Assembly (NCBI RefSeq): GCF_900005765.1
Contig: NC_041688.1
Location: forward strand, 591,341-655,340
Direction: 5' to 3'
Length of the DNA: 64,000 nucleotides
Source of the DNA: Plasmodium relictum
Lineage: Eukaryota > Apicomplexa > Aconoidasida > Haemosporida > Plasmodiidae
This document shows positions 46,112-57,205 of this stretch, piece after piece. The stretch's first letter is position 1, and every line of letters starts with the position of its first letter. Position numbers and translations under genes: made by a program. The notes beneath the pieces were generated by a model. It worked only from the letters and a program-made list of their open reading frames with translations, ran no database searches and was not told the DNA's origin.

Positions 46112-47370
46112 ATGTATTTATTTAAAAAAGCAAAAGATTCGATTGTAAATTCTTTACAGTATGATAATTCTTCACCATTAGTGAAATTAAATTTTGTATG
46201 TAAATGTATTCTTAAGTATACTTTTATTTTGTCTTTTATTTTCATAGTTCTAATATTATTAACTCTATATTTAGAAAAAAATTTAATAAATAAAAGTAAT
46301 TATATATATATAAAGTATACATAATGAAATAATAAAAACAAATTCTTTTAAAACAAATATATAGGTGCATATTTATAATTATTTTATTTTGTTTCATTTT
46401 TTTTTTTTTTTACATATATTTTTTTAGATATATTACAACTTTTTGCAATATTATCCCTCATATTATGTCTATTGTCTTTTATTATATTAAAAAGAAAAAA
46501 TGGATCTCATATATTATCTAAAATTAAGATGTATCCTTTTTCGTTCAAAGATTTAATTGATGTATCTTTATCAACTGGGACATTAACTATATCAATTCTT
46601 GATATTTTCTTAGTATTTTTTTTTTTTTTTAAATACAAAAGCATTTTCTAATTATGCAAAGTTCGTTTTTTATTTTTTGTTTTTATTTTTAGTGCTATAT
46701 TTATCTTCTTGCTGCACTTTTAATTTTTTTAACGGGTATCAATATTTTTAATTTTTTTTTTTTTCTATAACTTATCTTCTAGATTCACATATTTTTTTTC
46801 TAAAATTTATGCATTTTAATGAATTACTCTATTTATATGTATTATATCATTTATTAACTTTATTCATATATTTTAATATATTTTTTTTTATAGCAATTTT
46901 TTCTGTATATGAAAGCTTAGAAAACCCATATATGAAGGATAATGAGAATATAAATTCTTTCAGTAGCAACTTAATAAAAAAAAATAAAATTTTAAATATA
47001 AATCACATTTTCTTAAATGATATCATAATTTATGTTTCTATAAGATAAAAATATATATTTTTTCTTATTTTTATTGGATAACTATTTTTAGCTTTACAAT
47101 TCGTTTCTGTTTCATTCATTGGGTTACATACAATTTCCCAAATTACTATTTTCAGAACTATACCATATCATCCTTTGGAATACTTGTTAAAATAGGAAAA
47201 AGAAATTTTTATATAATTCTTTTTTTTTATTTTTATTTTAATTAAAATATGTATTTATTTATATTGTAATTCTTTCTCTTTTTTTCTTTAATTTTAGGGG
47301 ATACATAATAAAAAATATTGGTGATGATATATTTTCTGTCATAAAAAATTTATGGAATTTCATATCTTAA
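46112..47370 (+). CDS. Conserved multi-pass membrane protein, exon model partly unresolved
   Basis: Unknown function. Exons supported by phase are 46112-46295, 46428-46612, 46693-46735 and a fourth starting at 46783; a fifth starts at 47092 and a last one ends at 47370 (NIGDDIFSVIKNLWNFIS). There are four to five hydrophobic segments, e.g. FILSFIFIVLILLTLYL, LQLFAILSLILCLLSFII, and YIYLLAALLIFLT. The exon-5 frame with natural codons (LQFVSVSFIGLHTISQIT) needs exon 4 to end one base into a codon. The only donor that gives this, GTAGCA at 46963, discards a coding-looking stretch up to 47033. The obvious donor at 47034 (GTTTCT) gives the wrong phase. Either the splice is unusual or a base is wrong. 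Confidence 0.6.
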
Positions 47371-48209
47371 TAATATTAAAAGTAACTATAAGATATTCAT
47401 TTTTATTTTTAATTCAATTAATAAAAGTATTTTTCTCTTTTTTTCTTAAACATAATTACAGTAAAAAATAATATACTTGTTTTTTTCTTTTTAGAAGCAA
47501 ATTATTAAAAACAAACTATATATCTTTCCCTCTTTTTTTTCAAACATTATTAAGAGAAAATACATATTTTTTATTCATTATATATATATTTTTATAGAAT
47601 TGCATACTGTGTAATTTTTTTTCTCCCCCATGTCTAACAATTAACACTAACACTTCCATCTTTTTTTTATTAGGTACAAAAATTATGAATTTTTGAAATT
47701 CATTGTGAAATTTTTTTTTAAAACGAAAATAAAAAATAAAATATGATAATTTAAACATATGCATAATAAGCATATTTTATATGTTTTCATATAAAAAGTT
47801 TAACTATTTTAATAAAAAAAAAGAATTTACACACGAATGTTTTATTAATAAATTTGTTTTAAAGTATCTTCTATATTTTTTTTTTTTTAATTTTTTTTCT
47901 TTTCCTTTTTTTTTTTTTTTTGTACTAATAACATGTTTGACTATAAAAAAATACATAGAATACAATTTTAATACGCACGCTTCTATTTTTAAATCAGAAG
48001 TAATAAAAAAATTATCATATTCTCAACTATGATTTACTACTCCGACATAGTTATCCTCTTTTTTTTTTTTTTATTTTAAGACAATTTTTCTTTTTTTTAA
48101 ATTATCAGTACAATTATATCTAATGCAAAAGATTAAAAAAAATTTAAGAGTTATTAAAAAAAAAAACGATTATATTTAAATATAAAGGTACTTCCTATTA
48201 TATCTTTTT

Positions 48210-48212
<3 letters not shown>

Positions 48213-48250
<38 letters not shown>
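48213..48250. repeat. (AT)n microsatellite, about 19 units
   Basis: Uninterrupted AT run in a convergent intergenic region. Confidence 0.9.
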
Positions 48251-48256
<6 letters not shown>

Positions 48257-48743
48257 GAAGTAAATTGTTGTATTTATATACTTCTAAACGAGATGCATAA
48301 AAGCATAGAAATTTTATTATTACAAAAGAGATCATAACACATAAATTAACTATATTATTTTATATAAAGTGTATATAAAAATAAGAAGAGATCTTCATAT
48401 ATTAAAAATAAATTTTATTAATAATTTTGGAATTTTACTTTTACTCATTTAATAGGTAACATCATTAATTATTAACAAACATATTTAATTTTTTTCTTTT
48501 TTATTGTTTTCATTTAGAACAAAGTAATTAGTTTTCATTTATATTTAGACCAAATTAAATACATAATAAATATATGAAAATAATAAGGTTATTAATGCAT
48601 TACATAAAATATATTAACTAAAGAAATTATAATTTTTAAGAAGCATTTTGGTGTTGGAAAAAAAAAAAAATACTGAAATGAAATATAATCTTTTGTTGAA
48701 ATAATAATAATATAAAAACTAAATATTTATATATACATTAAAA

Positions 48744-48811
48744 TTTTCCTTTTCCTTTTCCTTTTCTTTTTCTTTTTCTTTTTCTTTTTTCTTTTTTCTT
48801 TTTTCTTTTTC
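48744..48811. repeat. 68-nt pure pyrimidine tract, CCTTTT to CTTTTT to CTTTTTT
   Basis: Every base on the plus strand is C or T. The unit drifts from CCTTTT through CTTTTT to CTTTTTT along the tract. It lies about 45 bp beyond the stop codon of the next minus-strand gene, so it would be a purine tract in that gene's 3' UTR. Confidence 0.9.
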
Positions 48812-48853
48812 ATTCATTCCTTATAAGGAATTTAATAAAAAAATTTTAAGTAC

Positions 48854-50736
48854 TTACTTTAAGGCATCCACAATTTTTTGAGAAAGAGTAAATAACGAAA
48901 GAATAACATTTTCTTTTTTAAATAAATTTCCTTGTTCTTCTAAATCATCTGAATTATAAAGATGTAGATTAGACACTTCTAAAGCGGAATCCAAAACCAT
49001 TTCAATTTCCTCATATGATCTTCTTAAGTTTGATATTAAATCAACCTTCTTTTGTATTTCAACCTTTAAATTAAGAAATGTAAAATCTCTAGAAAATAAT
49101 CCCTGCACTTCCATGAATTCAGACTTCAAATTTTTCAAATATATTTGAGCTAGAGCGGGTGAAATATTACTTCCTTTATTTTGATCGTCATCATTTAAAT
49201 TAGAAAATTTTATTATTTTTGAATTAAAATTTTCTATTGAAGATAAAACTTTTTTAATTGATTCTAGTTTATTTTTTAATAAAATTGCATTCAACATAGA
49301 AGCAAAGCTTTTGTATGCTCTTACTAAATTATAGGATTTTTTTTCTTCTTCAGTTGGTTCATTTTGGAATAGAGCAAAGCCTTCTCTACCTAAGTTTTGT
49401 GAAACTGAAGAGATATATTTTCCTTTTAATACATTTATAAAAGTATATCCATTTAAAATGGGGCCTAGAGTGCTCATACTCAATCTTGTTAAACCATAAC
49501 GTTCCTTAACATCGTGGTATGCTTTAGCATTGTGAATTTTTTTTTTTTGAATATATAAAAATACCTTTACAAATAAATTTCTTATATCTTCATTTGTTTC
49601 TTCTTTTAATAATTCATTTATACATTTTTCTTTACGTGTTGCAATTTCCTCACCTAATAGACTTAACAATTTTTCTATATATATATTTACATCTTCTAAA
49701 TCTTCAGAATAATCTGCTATCTCTCCTGAATTAACTGAATTTTCAACATTTTTTATTATATTTTCTACTTTTGAAAGAATATGTTTCGTATATCTCTTTT
49801 TAGAACTATAATTAGAATTTCCAAAAATTGAACCTAACTTTGTTATTGGTAATTCTTCTATACTGTTTTTATATTTAATAATAGACTCAAATATATTAAA
49901 AGTAGTCATATAAGAATTTTTTAATCCTTTTTTAAAAATATTTAATATAATGCTTGTATTGTGACTTAATTCAACATCAGTGAAATCAAAATTTAGTTTA
50001 TGCGATAATAACTTTTTAATAATTGTTTCTCTATTTTTAGGAAGGTTTTCATGGAATGAATTGTAAAATTTATGCATTTCTATTATAACTGCTAATTTTA
50101 TACCTGATAGAGCTTTTTCTAAGTGTGATTGAAGTAAATTTAATACTCTGATAAGAGAACTAACGTTTTCATTATTTAATTTTTGTAATTCATTTGATAT
50201 TAATTTCATAATATCACCCACTTCATATACAGAATTAAAATATTCTTCAGTAAATAATAAACTAAATTTATCAATAAATATACTAAGATCACCTACTTTA
50301 TCTTGTTCACTTATTGTTGTTATATCTACATCATCTTGGGTTTTATCCAAATTGGAATCTTCTCTTTTTCTTTTCTGCTTAAGTTCTGTTTCTGCGTTTT
50401 TTTTTTTTGATATACCTCTTTTTTTTATATTTGTGGCTTCTCCCTTAATATTTCTATATTCATTTTTTTTTAAATAAAAAAAAAAAAGCATATATATATA
50501 ATATTTAAAGAAAATGATTTTACATATAAAAACATAAAAAAAATAAAATTAAAATAAAAATATACAATTGTCCAGAACTATGTCCTTCATCTTGTGATAA
50601 GACATTTTTTGCTACTGTGAAAGCCTATAAAAAAAAAATAAAAAGTTTTTATATATACTATTCACTTTATATTTATATTATTTTTAAATGGATACTTAAC
50701 TAAAATAAAATAAAAGAAAAGACTTAGTTTTTCCAT
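48854..50736 (-). CDS. Predicted secreted alpha-helical protein, three exons
   Basis: 564 residues from exons 50701-50736, 50566-50624 and 48854-50453 (1695 nt; phases close). Exon 1 codes for MEKLSLFFYFIL and exon 2 begins AFTVAKNVLSQDEG, so the signal peptide is split by an intron and would be cleaved near residue 17-20. A Lys/Arg-rich stretch (KKRGISKKK, KQKRKRED) follows, then ~500 residues of mostly helical, compositionally normal sequence with few low-complexity runs. That is unusual in this window and argues for a conserved fold. No family recognised. The good sequence quality and signal peptide suggest export to the secretory pathway, such as an invasion-stage organelle or the parasitophorous space. 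The stop codon at 48854 overlaps a perfect GTAAGT donor, so a short extra 3' exon is possible. Confidence 0.7.
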
Positions 50737-52710
50737 CTTTAGAACAATAAAATTTTCTCTATATGTTTGTTTTACTAGTGAATTAGTTATAAATTTATTA
50801 TATATATGTTTTGTTATACATATAAATAAAAATGTAAAAGGAAATTTTTATAATTATATATGAATATAACTATAACCTTTATATTTTAATTAAAAAAAAA
50901 AAAAAAAGAAAAAAAATGAAATAAAACGGTATAATTATATGTTAAATAACAATTTTTTTTTAATTACACATGATTTTTGTAGGAACTTAAATTCTTTTTA
51001 ACAAAGAAACATTATTAATCTTATTTTTAAAACTTTTTCTTTCTATTTTTTTTTTTTTTATTTAGAAAAATATTTATTTAAATTTTTAATATAAAAGATT
51101 GTATATAATTATCATGATAGATATGTTGTCTTTTTGTTCGTGTAAACGTTTTTAATAATTTCGGTTTTTTTTTCTTTCAACAGAATAACAATAAAAAAAA
51201 AAGTTTAACATAATTGTAAAAACGTAATTATTAAAATATGTACTAAAAATATTGCATAATTTTTACATATATATATAATTAAAATGAAAGATATAGCCAT
51301 AAATAATATATAAAAAATGTAAATGTTCTTTATTATTTTATAAAAACTCATTTATATTTTTTTGATAAATAAGCATGCACATTTCTTGAACAAAAGTTTA
51401 AGACATTCATATTGTTGCTTCTATTTAATATTTTTTGAACTAAAAATGATTTTCTATTATTTTTGTTGAATTAAATACCTTTTTTTTATCAGAAAAAAAA
51501 AAATTATATATATATAGTAAAATAAAGCAAAATAAAAGGGTTCAATAGATGTAATAACTTTAAATAAGAATATTACGTAGAAACACTATAATAATAGACA
51601 TGGATCATATCTAATAAAAAAGAAAAAACAAAAAAAGTAATTAAAGGTAATATAAAAAACCAAATATATGAGAAAACTTTGTAAACAAAAAAAAGTTTAA
51701 AATATAACTAAATTCGGTTAGGATTTTTATATTTGAAAATGTTAATGAATTATTGTAATATATTACAATTAAAATAAATTTTTGTATTTTATTCATTTAT
51801 TATTTTATATTATAATTTCTTCCTTTTTAAATTTTTGATTCATTTTTTACCCTCAAGAATTCATTAATTTTATTTTATTCTTTTTTTTTTTTTTTTTTAA
51901 TAGAAATATTTAAACTTTTGTTATTTTTTGAAAACTTTCAATGTTCCATCTTCAGTATTTTTCTTTACAAAAATAATTATCCATATCTTTATACATTATT
52001 CTTTTTTTTTTTTACAAATAACCAAGGTATTTATTTATAAATTTTTCTAGTTTTTTTTTATAATTAATTTTTTTGTTACATTTTTACTAAATTCATCCTA
52101 TTTTTACTTGTTTATTCTATTGAATTTTTTTCAGTTTTTTATATTTTATACTAATCTTTATATGGCAAATTCCCAATCCAAATTTTTTTTATTTATGTAT
52201 CATAAAAATAGTTTGAAGTATTGTAGGATGTGATAAAATGTAAAAATAATTTTTAAAAATAAACTATATTGTATTTCACTTCCCACATAATTAAGAATAT
52301 TATAAATCTATTAAATATATTTTTATTGTTTTATATGATAATGCATATATTAATAGAGTTTTATATAAATAGATAAGGAATTAAAAATCTTTAAGATTAA
52401 AAAAATTTTTTTAAATAAACATATGCTAATAAAAATTCAATATAGATAATATATAGTATGTTATTGTAAATTACCACTAATTTTATAAAAAAAATTTAAC
52501 TTAGATGCATTCCTTAAAATATTTTCAAATAAGTCTAGAGAAAATGCATTTTTCTCATGTATAATTCAAAATTTTATTAATAAAAATATATATGTATAAT
52601 AGTATTAAAAAATATTAAAAGTGAAAGATTTCTTATATAAAAAAATAAATAAATATAAATGAAAAAAATATTATTTTATTAAAATATTTAAGAAATTATA
52701 TTCATTAATA
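50737..52710. other. Intergenic region, 2 kb
   Basis: Upstream of the secreted-protein gene and of the tRNA. AT-rich with poly(T) such as 51880-51898. I see no coding exon or RNA gene in it. Confidence 0.5.
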
Positions 52711-52715
52711 GCCGT

Positions 52716-52777
<62 letters not shown>

Positions 52778-52783
52778 ACGGCA
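52711..52783 (+). tRNA. tRNA-Phe (GAA)
   Basis: 73-nt cloverleaf without intron. Acceptor stem GCCGTGA pairs with TCACGGC, with discriminator A. D arm GCTCAGTTGGGAGAGC contains the A box. The anticodon arm TCAGACTGAAGATCTGA has anticodon GAA. T arm CCTGGTTCGATCCCTGG holds the B box. CCA is not encoded, as expected for a nuclear gene. It stands alone in a GC island between two minus-strand protein genes. Confidence 0.97.
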
Positions 52784-53434
52784 TTTAATTATAAGAAAGT
52801 TATATTTTATATTATAATTTATTTATAAATAAATTTATATAAAATTTTAAATATATATTTAAATAAAAATACTTTTATTTATATATTTATTTATAATTTT
52901 TTTTTTTATATTTAAAATATGCCAAATGTATTTAAAATTATTAAGTTCATTTAATTTTACATAATGGATATATACGAAATTATTAGATTATTTTATATTT
53001 TAATATTATACAAAAAAAAAAAAATTTTCATACAAATACAAAATATATCAATAATTTAATTATTCTTCTTACCAAAGGAAAATAACAAATTTCTTTTCTA
53101 CGTTTTATGCATATTATATAATAGAAATTTATTGATAATTTATTTAATAATGAAATATATTTTTTATTTAAATCATATAAAAATGTTATTCATATTTCTT
53201 TTATAATAAAACGTATATGAATCTAAAATAATAGTTGTAAATTACTTTTAATTAAATAATTTTAAAAAAAAAATGTAGAAAATAAAAATAGAAACTTTTA
53301 AACGAAAAATTAAAAAAATAAAAATGTTAACAAAAAAAAAAAAAGAAAAAGAATATTAATAAAAAAATTAATAATAATAAAAGATTTTATATAACAAACA
53401 TGAAAACTTCAATAAAAAATTAGTTGCATAACTT
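52784..53434. other. Intergenic region downstream of the tRNA
   Basis: AT-rich, probably the 3' UTR of the AspRS gene. No strong T-run directly follows the tRNA (TTTAATTATAAG), so Pol III may stop at a later T stretch. Confidence 0.5.
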
Positions 53435-56392
53435 TTAGTCTTGAAAAATAGCACTTTTTATATTTCTTAAATTTAATATTGACATTAAAAATCTTTCAAA
53501 TCCTAAAGCTAAGCCTCCATGTGGTTTAGAAGAAAATTGAAATGAATTGAAATATTTATGTAAGGTTGAATTTTTATTTATTATATTTTGAAAGTGATTC
53601 AAATAATCGATAATTGTAAAATCTGCTTTGTTTAAATATTTTAATAAATCAGTATTTTTATTTTCTTTTAGTACTTTAAATAACAAAATAGGCAAATTAT
53701 TAATTCTTTGGCTACCTGATATAATTTCGATCCCTTTGTAAATAAAATCAAAACTATTTGTAAATCTGAGATCATACATATTGCTTAAGGTATAATAAGG
53801 CCGGAGATATATAGGATACTGATCAATTATAAATAAATCCGTTTCATAATTATACTTTAGAAATAGATATATGTAATTTAATTGGTCATTTGTAAAATCA
53901 TCATAAAAGAGATATTTATCTTTTAGATTCATATACTCTAATGCTTGTTTCACATATATTTTTTTTCCCCCTTGAAAACTATTCAACAAGCTTAAAAAAT
54001 TATAATTACTTACTTCTGTTTTAGAATCTATTTTCTTCTCTTCATTAATATCACAACGTTTGTAGTAACTATTATATGTATTATTATATATTTGTGAACA
54101 ATTGTTATCTACGATAAAGTCATTAATGTTTGTGTGATTTAAATTATAATTTATATAATCATGCTTTTTTTCAATATCATTTTCATTACTGTAATAGTAA
54201 TTGTTACCACTACATTTTTTCACAAAAGAGTTTTCATAAATTTTATTAAAGAATAACAATATAGTTTTATATAACTCGTCTCTATTTAAATTATTTAAAA
54301 ATTTATACACATTTGAAGAGCCATTTTCTCTTTCATTTTTATTTTCTTTTATATTTATTTTATATTTACTTACAATTTTTTTGTAATAATAAACATTATG
54401 CAATTTATTATTTTCACAGGGTTCAAATGTTATTTTTTTTTTTAATATATTTCTTTCTTCATCACTAAGGATTCTAATATATTTCTTATACGTATCATTA
54501 TATATATATTTGTCAAATGAATTTTTTTTTAAGTAATATTTATCAAGTATTTCATGAGCTTCGCAAAAGGATAATACAATGGGATTTTTTGAAATTTTAC
54601 TTTTTTCAAAAGTTACTTTTTTATTTCTTTGAATTAAATTAATTAAATTTAATTCATGAGGAAAAATCTGATTTAAATAATTATTTAAATATTTTAGTAA
54701 ATCATACATATAAATAATCATTTCGTAATAATTATCATAAATCACTTGTTCTATGTCTAGTGAAATAAATTCATTCAAGTGTCTTGAAGTATGAAAATTT
54801 TCATTTCTATATGAATAATTCATCTCAAAAATTTTTTCAAAATCTGAATTTATTAGCATTTGTTTATAAAATTGAGGGCTTTGAGCTAGCAATAAATTTT
54901 CATTTTCAATTTTAAAGCAGTTACTTCCACCTTCTGAACCATTCAATTCAATAAAAGTTTTTTCTGTACTCTTTTTATTTATATCTTCTTTTTTTTTATT
55001 CATTTTAATATCAAAATTTTCACCTGATTCTCTATTATTAACTTTATTTTTTCTATTAATCTTTATAAGTTTCGATGTGAATACTTCTTTATAATTATCT
55101 TTATACAATAAGCTTTTTAACTTTTCAGATAATTTACTTTTAATATTAAAAATTATATGATTTACTGAATTTCTATAATTTAAACAAAAATGATGTAATT
55201 TTAAAATATGTTCATTGGAGTTTATTATTTCATCATCATTTATAAATGAATCATTTGATCTATTTTCATAGATATATATATTATTTTTATCATTTTCATT
55301 TTTTTCTGTAGTTTTTTCTTCTATTTTATTATATTTATTATCATCCTTTGAAAAATTAAAATTTACTACTATTTTTTTTGTGTTTTCCTCATCTTTTTCA
55401 TTTCTTTGTACATCTGTTTCTTTATCATCTCTTCCAGCTTCTTTCAAATTTCTGTAATTTAAATTTGGAATGTTTTTCATTTCATTTAAAAAACTATTAT
55501 CGTTAATTATAACAGGTATATTAAAAAAAGATTCGGATATACAAAATATTTTATGTATGATAATCTCTAAACTTTTCTGATTTCGTAAACTTTCTATGTA
55601 AGAAACATTCATTTTTTGCAGATCCCCATGAACTTTTATATTTCCAATAATGTCAACAACACTTTCATTTTTTAAACTTTTAATATATTTAAACATATCA
55701 TCTAATTTTTCATTTTTTAATTTTTTTTCATAAATACAAGTTAAATATAAACCGTAATCTTGTCTTAAATATAAAAAAATTCTTTTGGACTGTTTAATTT
55801 TTTTTTCTATTCTCCCTCTAATATGTATATAATTTTTATCTATAATCGTTCTTTTTTCTGTATTTTCATCTTTCGAATTAATACTTATAAAATTATGTTT
55901 ATGTTCTTCAATATATTTGATAATACTTTCATAAAAATAAAATTTTCTATTTACATAGGTCTCATAAAAAAAAGATAGATCACCAAATTCTATCAAATTT
56001 ATGTAATCATCATAATTTTTACTTAAATCTAGAGTCTCTAATTTATTTTCGTGCTTTTTTAGATTTTTTTTTTCAGGAAATATTCCATTTTCTTTGTTAA
56101 TGCTTTTCTTAAGAATAAATATATATTTTTTTTTTCTTATTTTTTCTTTATTCAAAATAAAGTTTAAAGAATATAAATTAATGAAATTTTTAAATTTATT
56201 TCTTCTCTTATTATTTTTGTTAATAAAATTATAGATATTTCTACTTTCAATTTTTACTAAACATCTACAATCAAATGATTTATAATTTTTTTTATTTATA
56301 TTAAAAAAAATAGGGCATTTAAGTATAGAGGATGTGTAAACATTTCTAAAGTATATATTTAAGTATAATAATAAATGTCTGAAAATTTTCAT
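53435..56392 (-). CDS. Aspartyl-tRNA synthetase, organellar type
   Basis: Class II synthetase charging tRNA-Asp. 985 residues, single exon. The N-terminus (MKIFRHLLLYLNIYFRNVY, then Lys/Asn-rich) looks like a signal plus transit peptide for the apicoplast. The OB anticodon-binding fold is at about 186-290 (YIHIRGRIEKKIKQSKRIF). The AspRS signature SPQFYKQMLINSDFEKIFE with the motif-2 element NFHTSRHLNEFISLDIEQ lies near 506-550. Motif 3 (HGGLALGFERFLMSILNL) closes the protein. The region between motifs 2 and 3 holds a ~300-residue insert. The protein ends NIKSAIFQD, where archaeal/eukaryotic AspRS usually has a FPRDPxR tail, so the C-terminus is degenerate. From memory, P. falciparum has a second AspRS at this place. 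Confidence 0.85.
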   Translation of the reverse strand: MKIFRHLLLYLNIYFRNVYTSSILKCPIFFNINKKNYKSFDCRCLVKIESRNIYNFINKNNKRRNKFKNFINLYSLNFILNKEKIRKKKYIFILKKSINKENGIFPEKKNLKKHENKLETLDLSKNYDDYINLIEFGDLSFFYETYVNRKFYFYESIIKYIEEHKHNFISINSKDENTEKRTIIDKNYIHIRGRIEKKIKQSKRIFLYLRQDYGLYLTCIYEKKLKNEKLDDMFKYIKSLKNESVVDIIGNIKVHGDLQKMNVSYIESLRNQKSLEIIIHKIFCISESFFNIPVIINDNSFLNEMKNIPNLNYRNLKEAGRDDKETDVQRNEKDEENTKKIVVNFNFSKDDNKYNKIEEKTTEKNENDKNNIYIYENRSNDSFINDDEIINSNEHILKLHHFCLNYRNSVNHIIFNIKSKLSEKLKSLLYKDNYKEVFTSKLIKINRKNKVNNRESGENFDIKMNKKKEDINKKSTEKTFIELNGSEGGSNCFKIENENLLLAQSPQFYKQMLINSDFEKIFEMNYSYRNENFHTSRHLNEFISLDIEQVIYDNYYEMIIYMYDLLKYLNNYLNQIFPHELNLINLIQRNKKVTFEKSKISKNPIVLSFCEAHEILDKYYLKKNSFDKYIYNDTYKKYIRILSDEERNILKKKITFEPCENNKLHNVYYYKKIVSKYKINIKENKNERENGSSNVYKFLNNLNRDELYKTILLFFNKIYENSFVKKCSGNNYYYSNENDIEKKHDYINYNLNHTNINDFIVDNNCSQIYNNTYNSYYKRCDINEEKKIDSKTEVSNYNFLSLLNSFQGGKKIYVKQALEYMNLKDKYLFYDDFTNDQLNYIYLFLKYNYETDLFIIDQYPIYLRPYYTLSNMYDLRFTNSFDFIYKGIEIISGSQRINNLPILLFKVLKENKNTDLLKYLNKADFTIIDYLNHFQNIINKNSTLHKYFNSFQFSSKPHGGLALGFERFLMSILNLRNIKSAIFQD

Positions 56393-57205
56393 TTTTTTTT
56401 TTTTTTTGTGTACAAATTTTAATAAAAAAAAAAAAAAAACGAAAATTTTCTAGCTACTCTTTCTTCATTTTAAAATTTTTTATGTATACTACATTAACAA
56501 AAAAAAAAAAAAAAAAGAAGATAAAATAAAATTAAATAAAATAAAATAAATAAAAATATAAAAATAAAGAAATAAGCAAAATACACTAGTATTTTAATAC
56601 TTTATAAGCATATCACATAAAATATTGTATTATTTTAATAAGAAAATTATATATGCATTTTATAATTAGAATTAGAAAATAATATTTAAAATAAAAAATT
56701 ATACAGTTATAGTTTCGTTTCAATTTTTTTTTTTTTTTCACAACTTTAAAATCATTATGTTAAAATAACATATAAGAAAATATTTAAAATTATTACAAAG
56801 TATATTTTTATTTTTCACATAACTTTTATCTTAAATATATATATTATCTTGAAAGAATTATTAATAATAATTAGAAAAATAACTTTGAAATATTATAGTA
56901 ATAATTAAAAAAAATTACATATGAATTTAATTAATAAAAAAAAAGCATACATAATATATAATTTAAATATGTATAAGAATAAATGTATTCATATCAAAAA
57001 AAAAAAAAGCTTATGTAAATTTTAATAAAATGTATGTATATTTATTAAACTGAAATGAACATGAAAATAAATACACATTAAATATATATATAATATTTAA
57101 ATGAACACAAAAAAAAAAAAAAAAAACATATTACTATATATATATATATATGTTTAAATACTTTTAAAAAAAGAAAAATATAAAATTTTAATTGAACATT
57201 TTTAT
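56393..57205. other. Tandem intergenic region
   Basis: It lies between two minus-strand genes, AspRS downstream and the Nudix-like gene upstream. AT-rich with poly(A); no supported gene. Confidence 0.5.

Larger units (their letters stand above)
47371..48853. other. Convergent intergenic region, 1.5 kb, with simple repeats
   Basis: It separates two converging genes. It contains an (AT)n run, a long pyrimidine tract and a slightly GC-richer patch near 47623-47660. Two overlapping short frames at 47540-47773 (-) and 47781-48032 (+) lack family resemblance and are not listed as genes. Confidence 0.5.

Noticed and set aside
47540-48032. Two adjacent small frames of 77 and 83 codons on opposite strands
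   Set aside because: They lack recognisable motifs, run through poly(T), and lie in a convergent intergenic region that carries 3' UTRs.
48812-48857. Extra 3' exon of the secreted-protein gene via the GTAAGT at its stop
   Set aside because: The nearest acceptor gives a stop after three codons, so it would hardly change the product; kept as a possibility only.
52711-52783. Apicoplast or mitochondrial tRNA insertion
   Set aside because: The tRNA-Phe has standard nuclear A and B boxes and a GC-rich body, unlike AT-rich organellar tRNAs.
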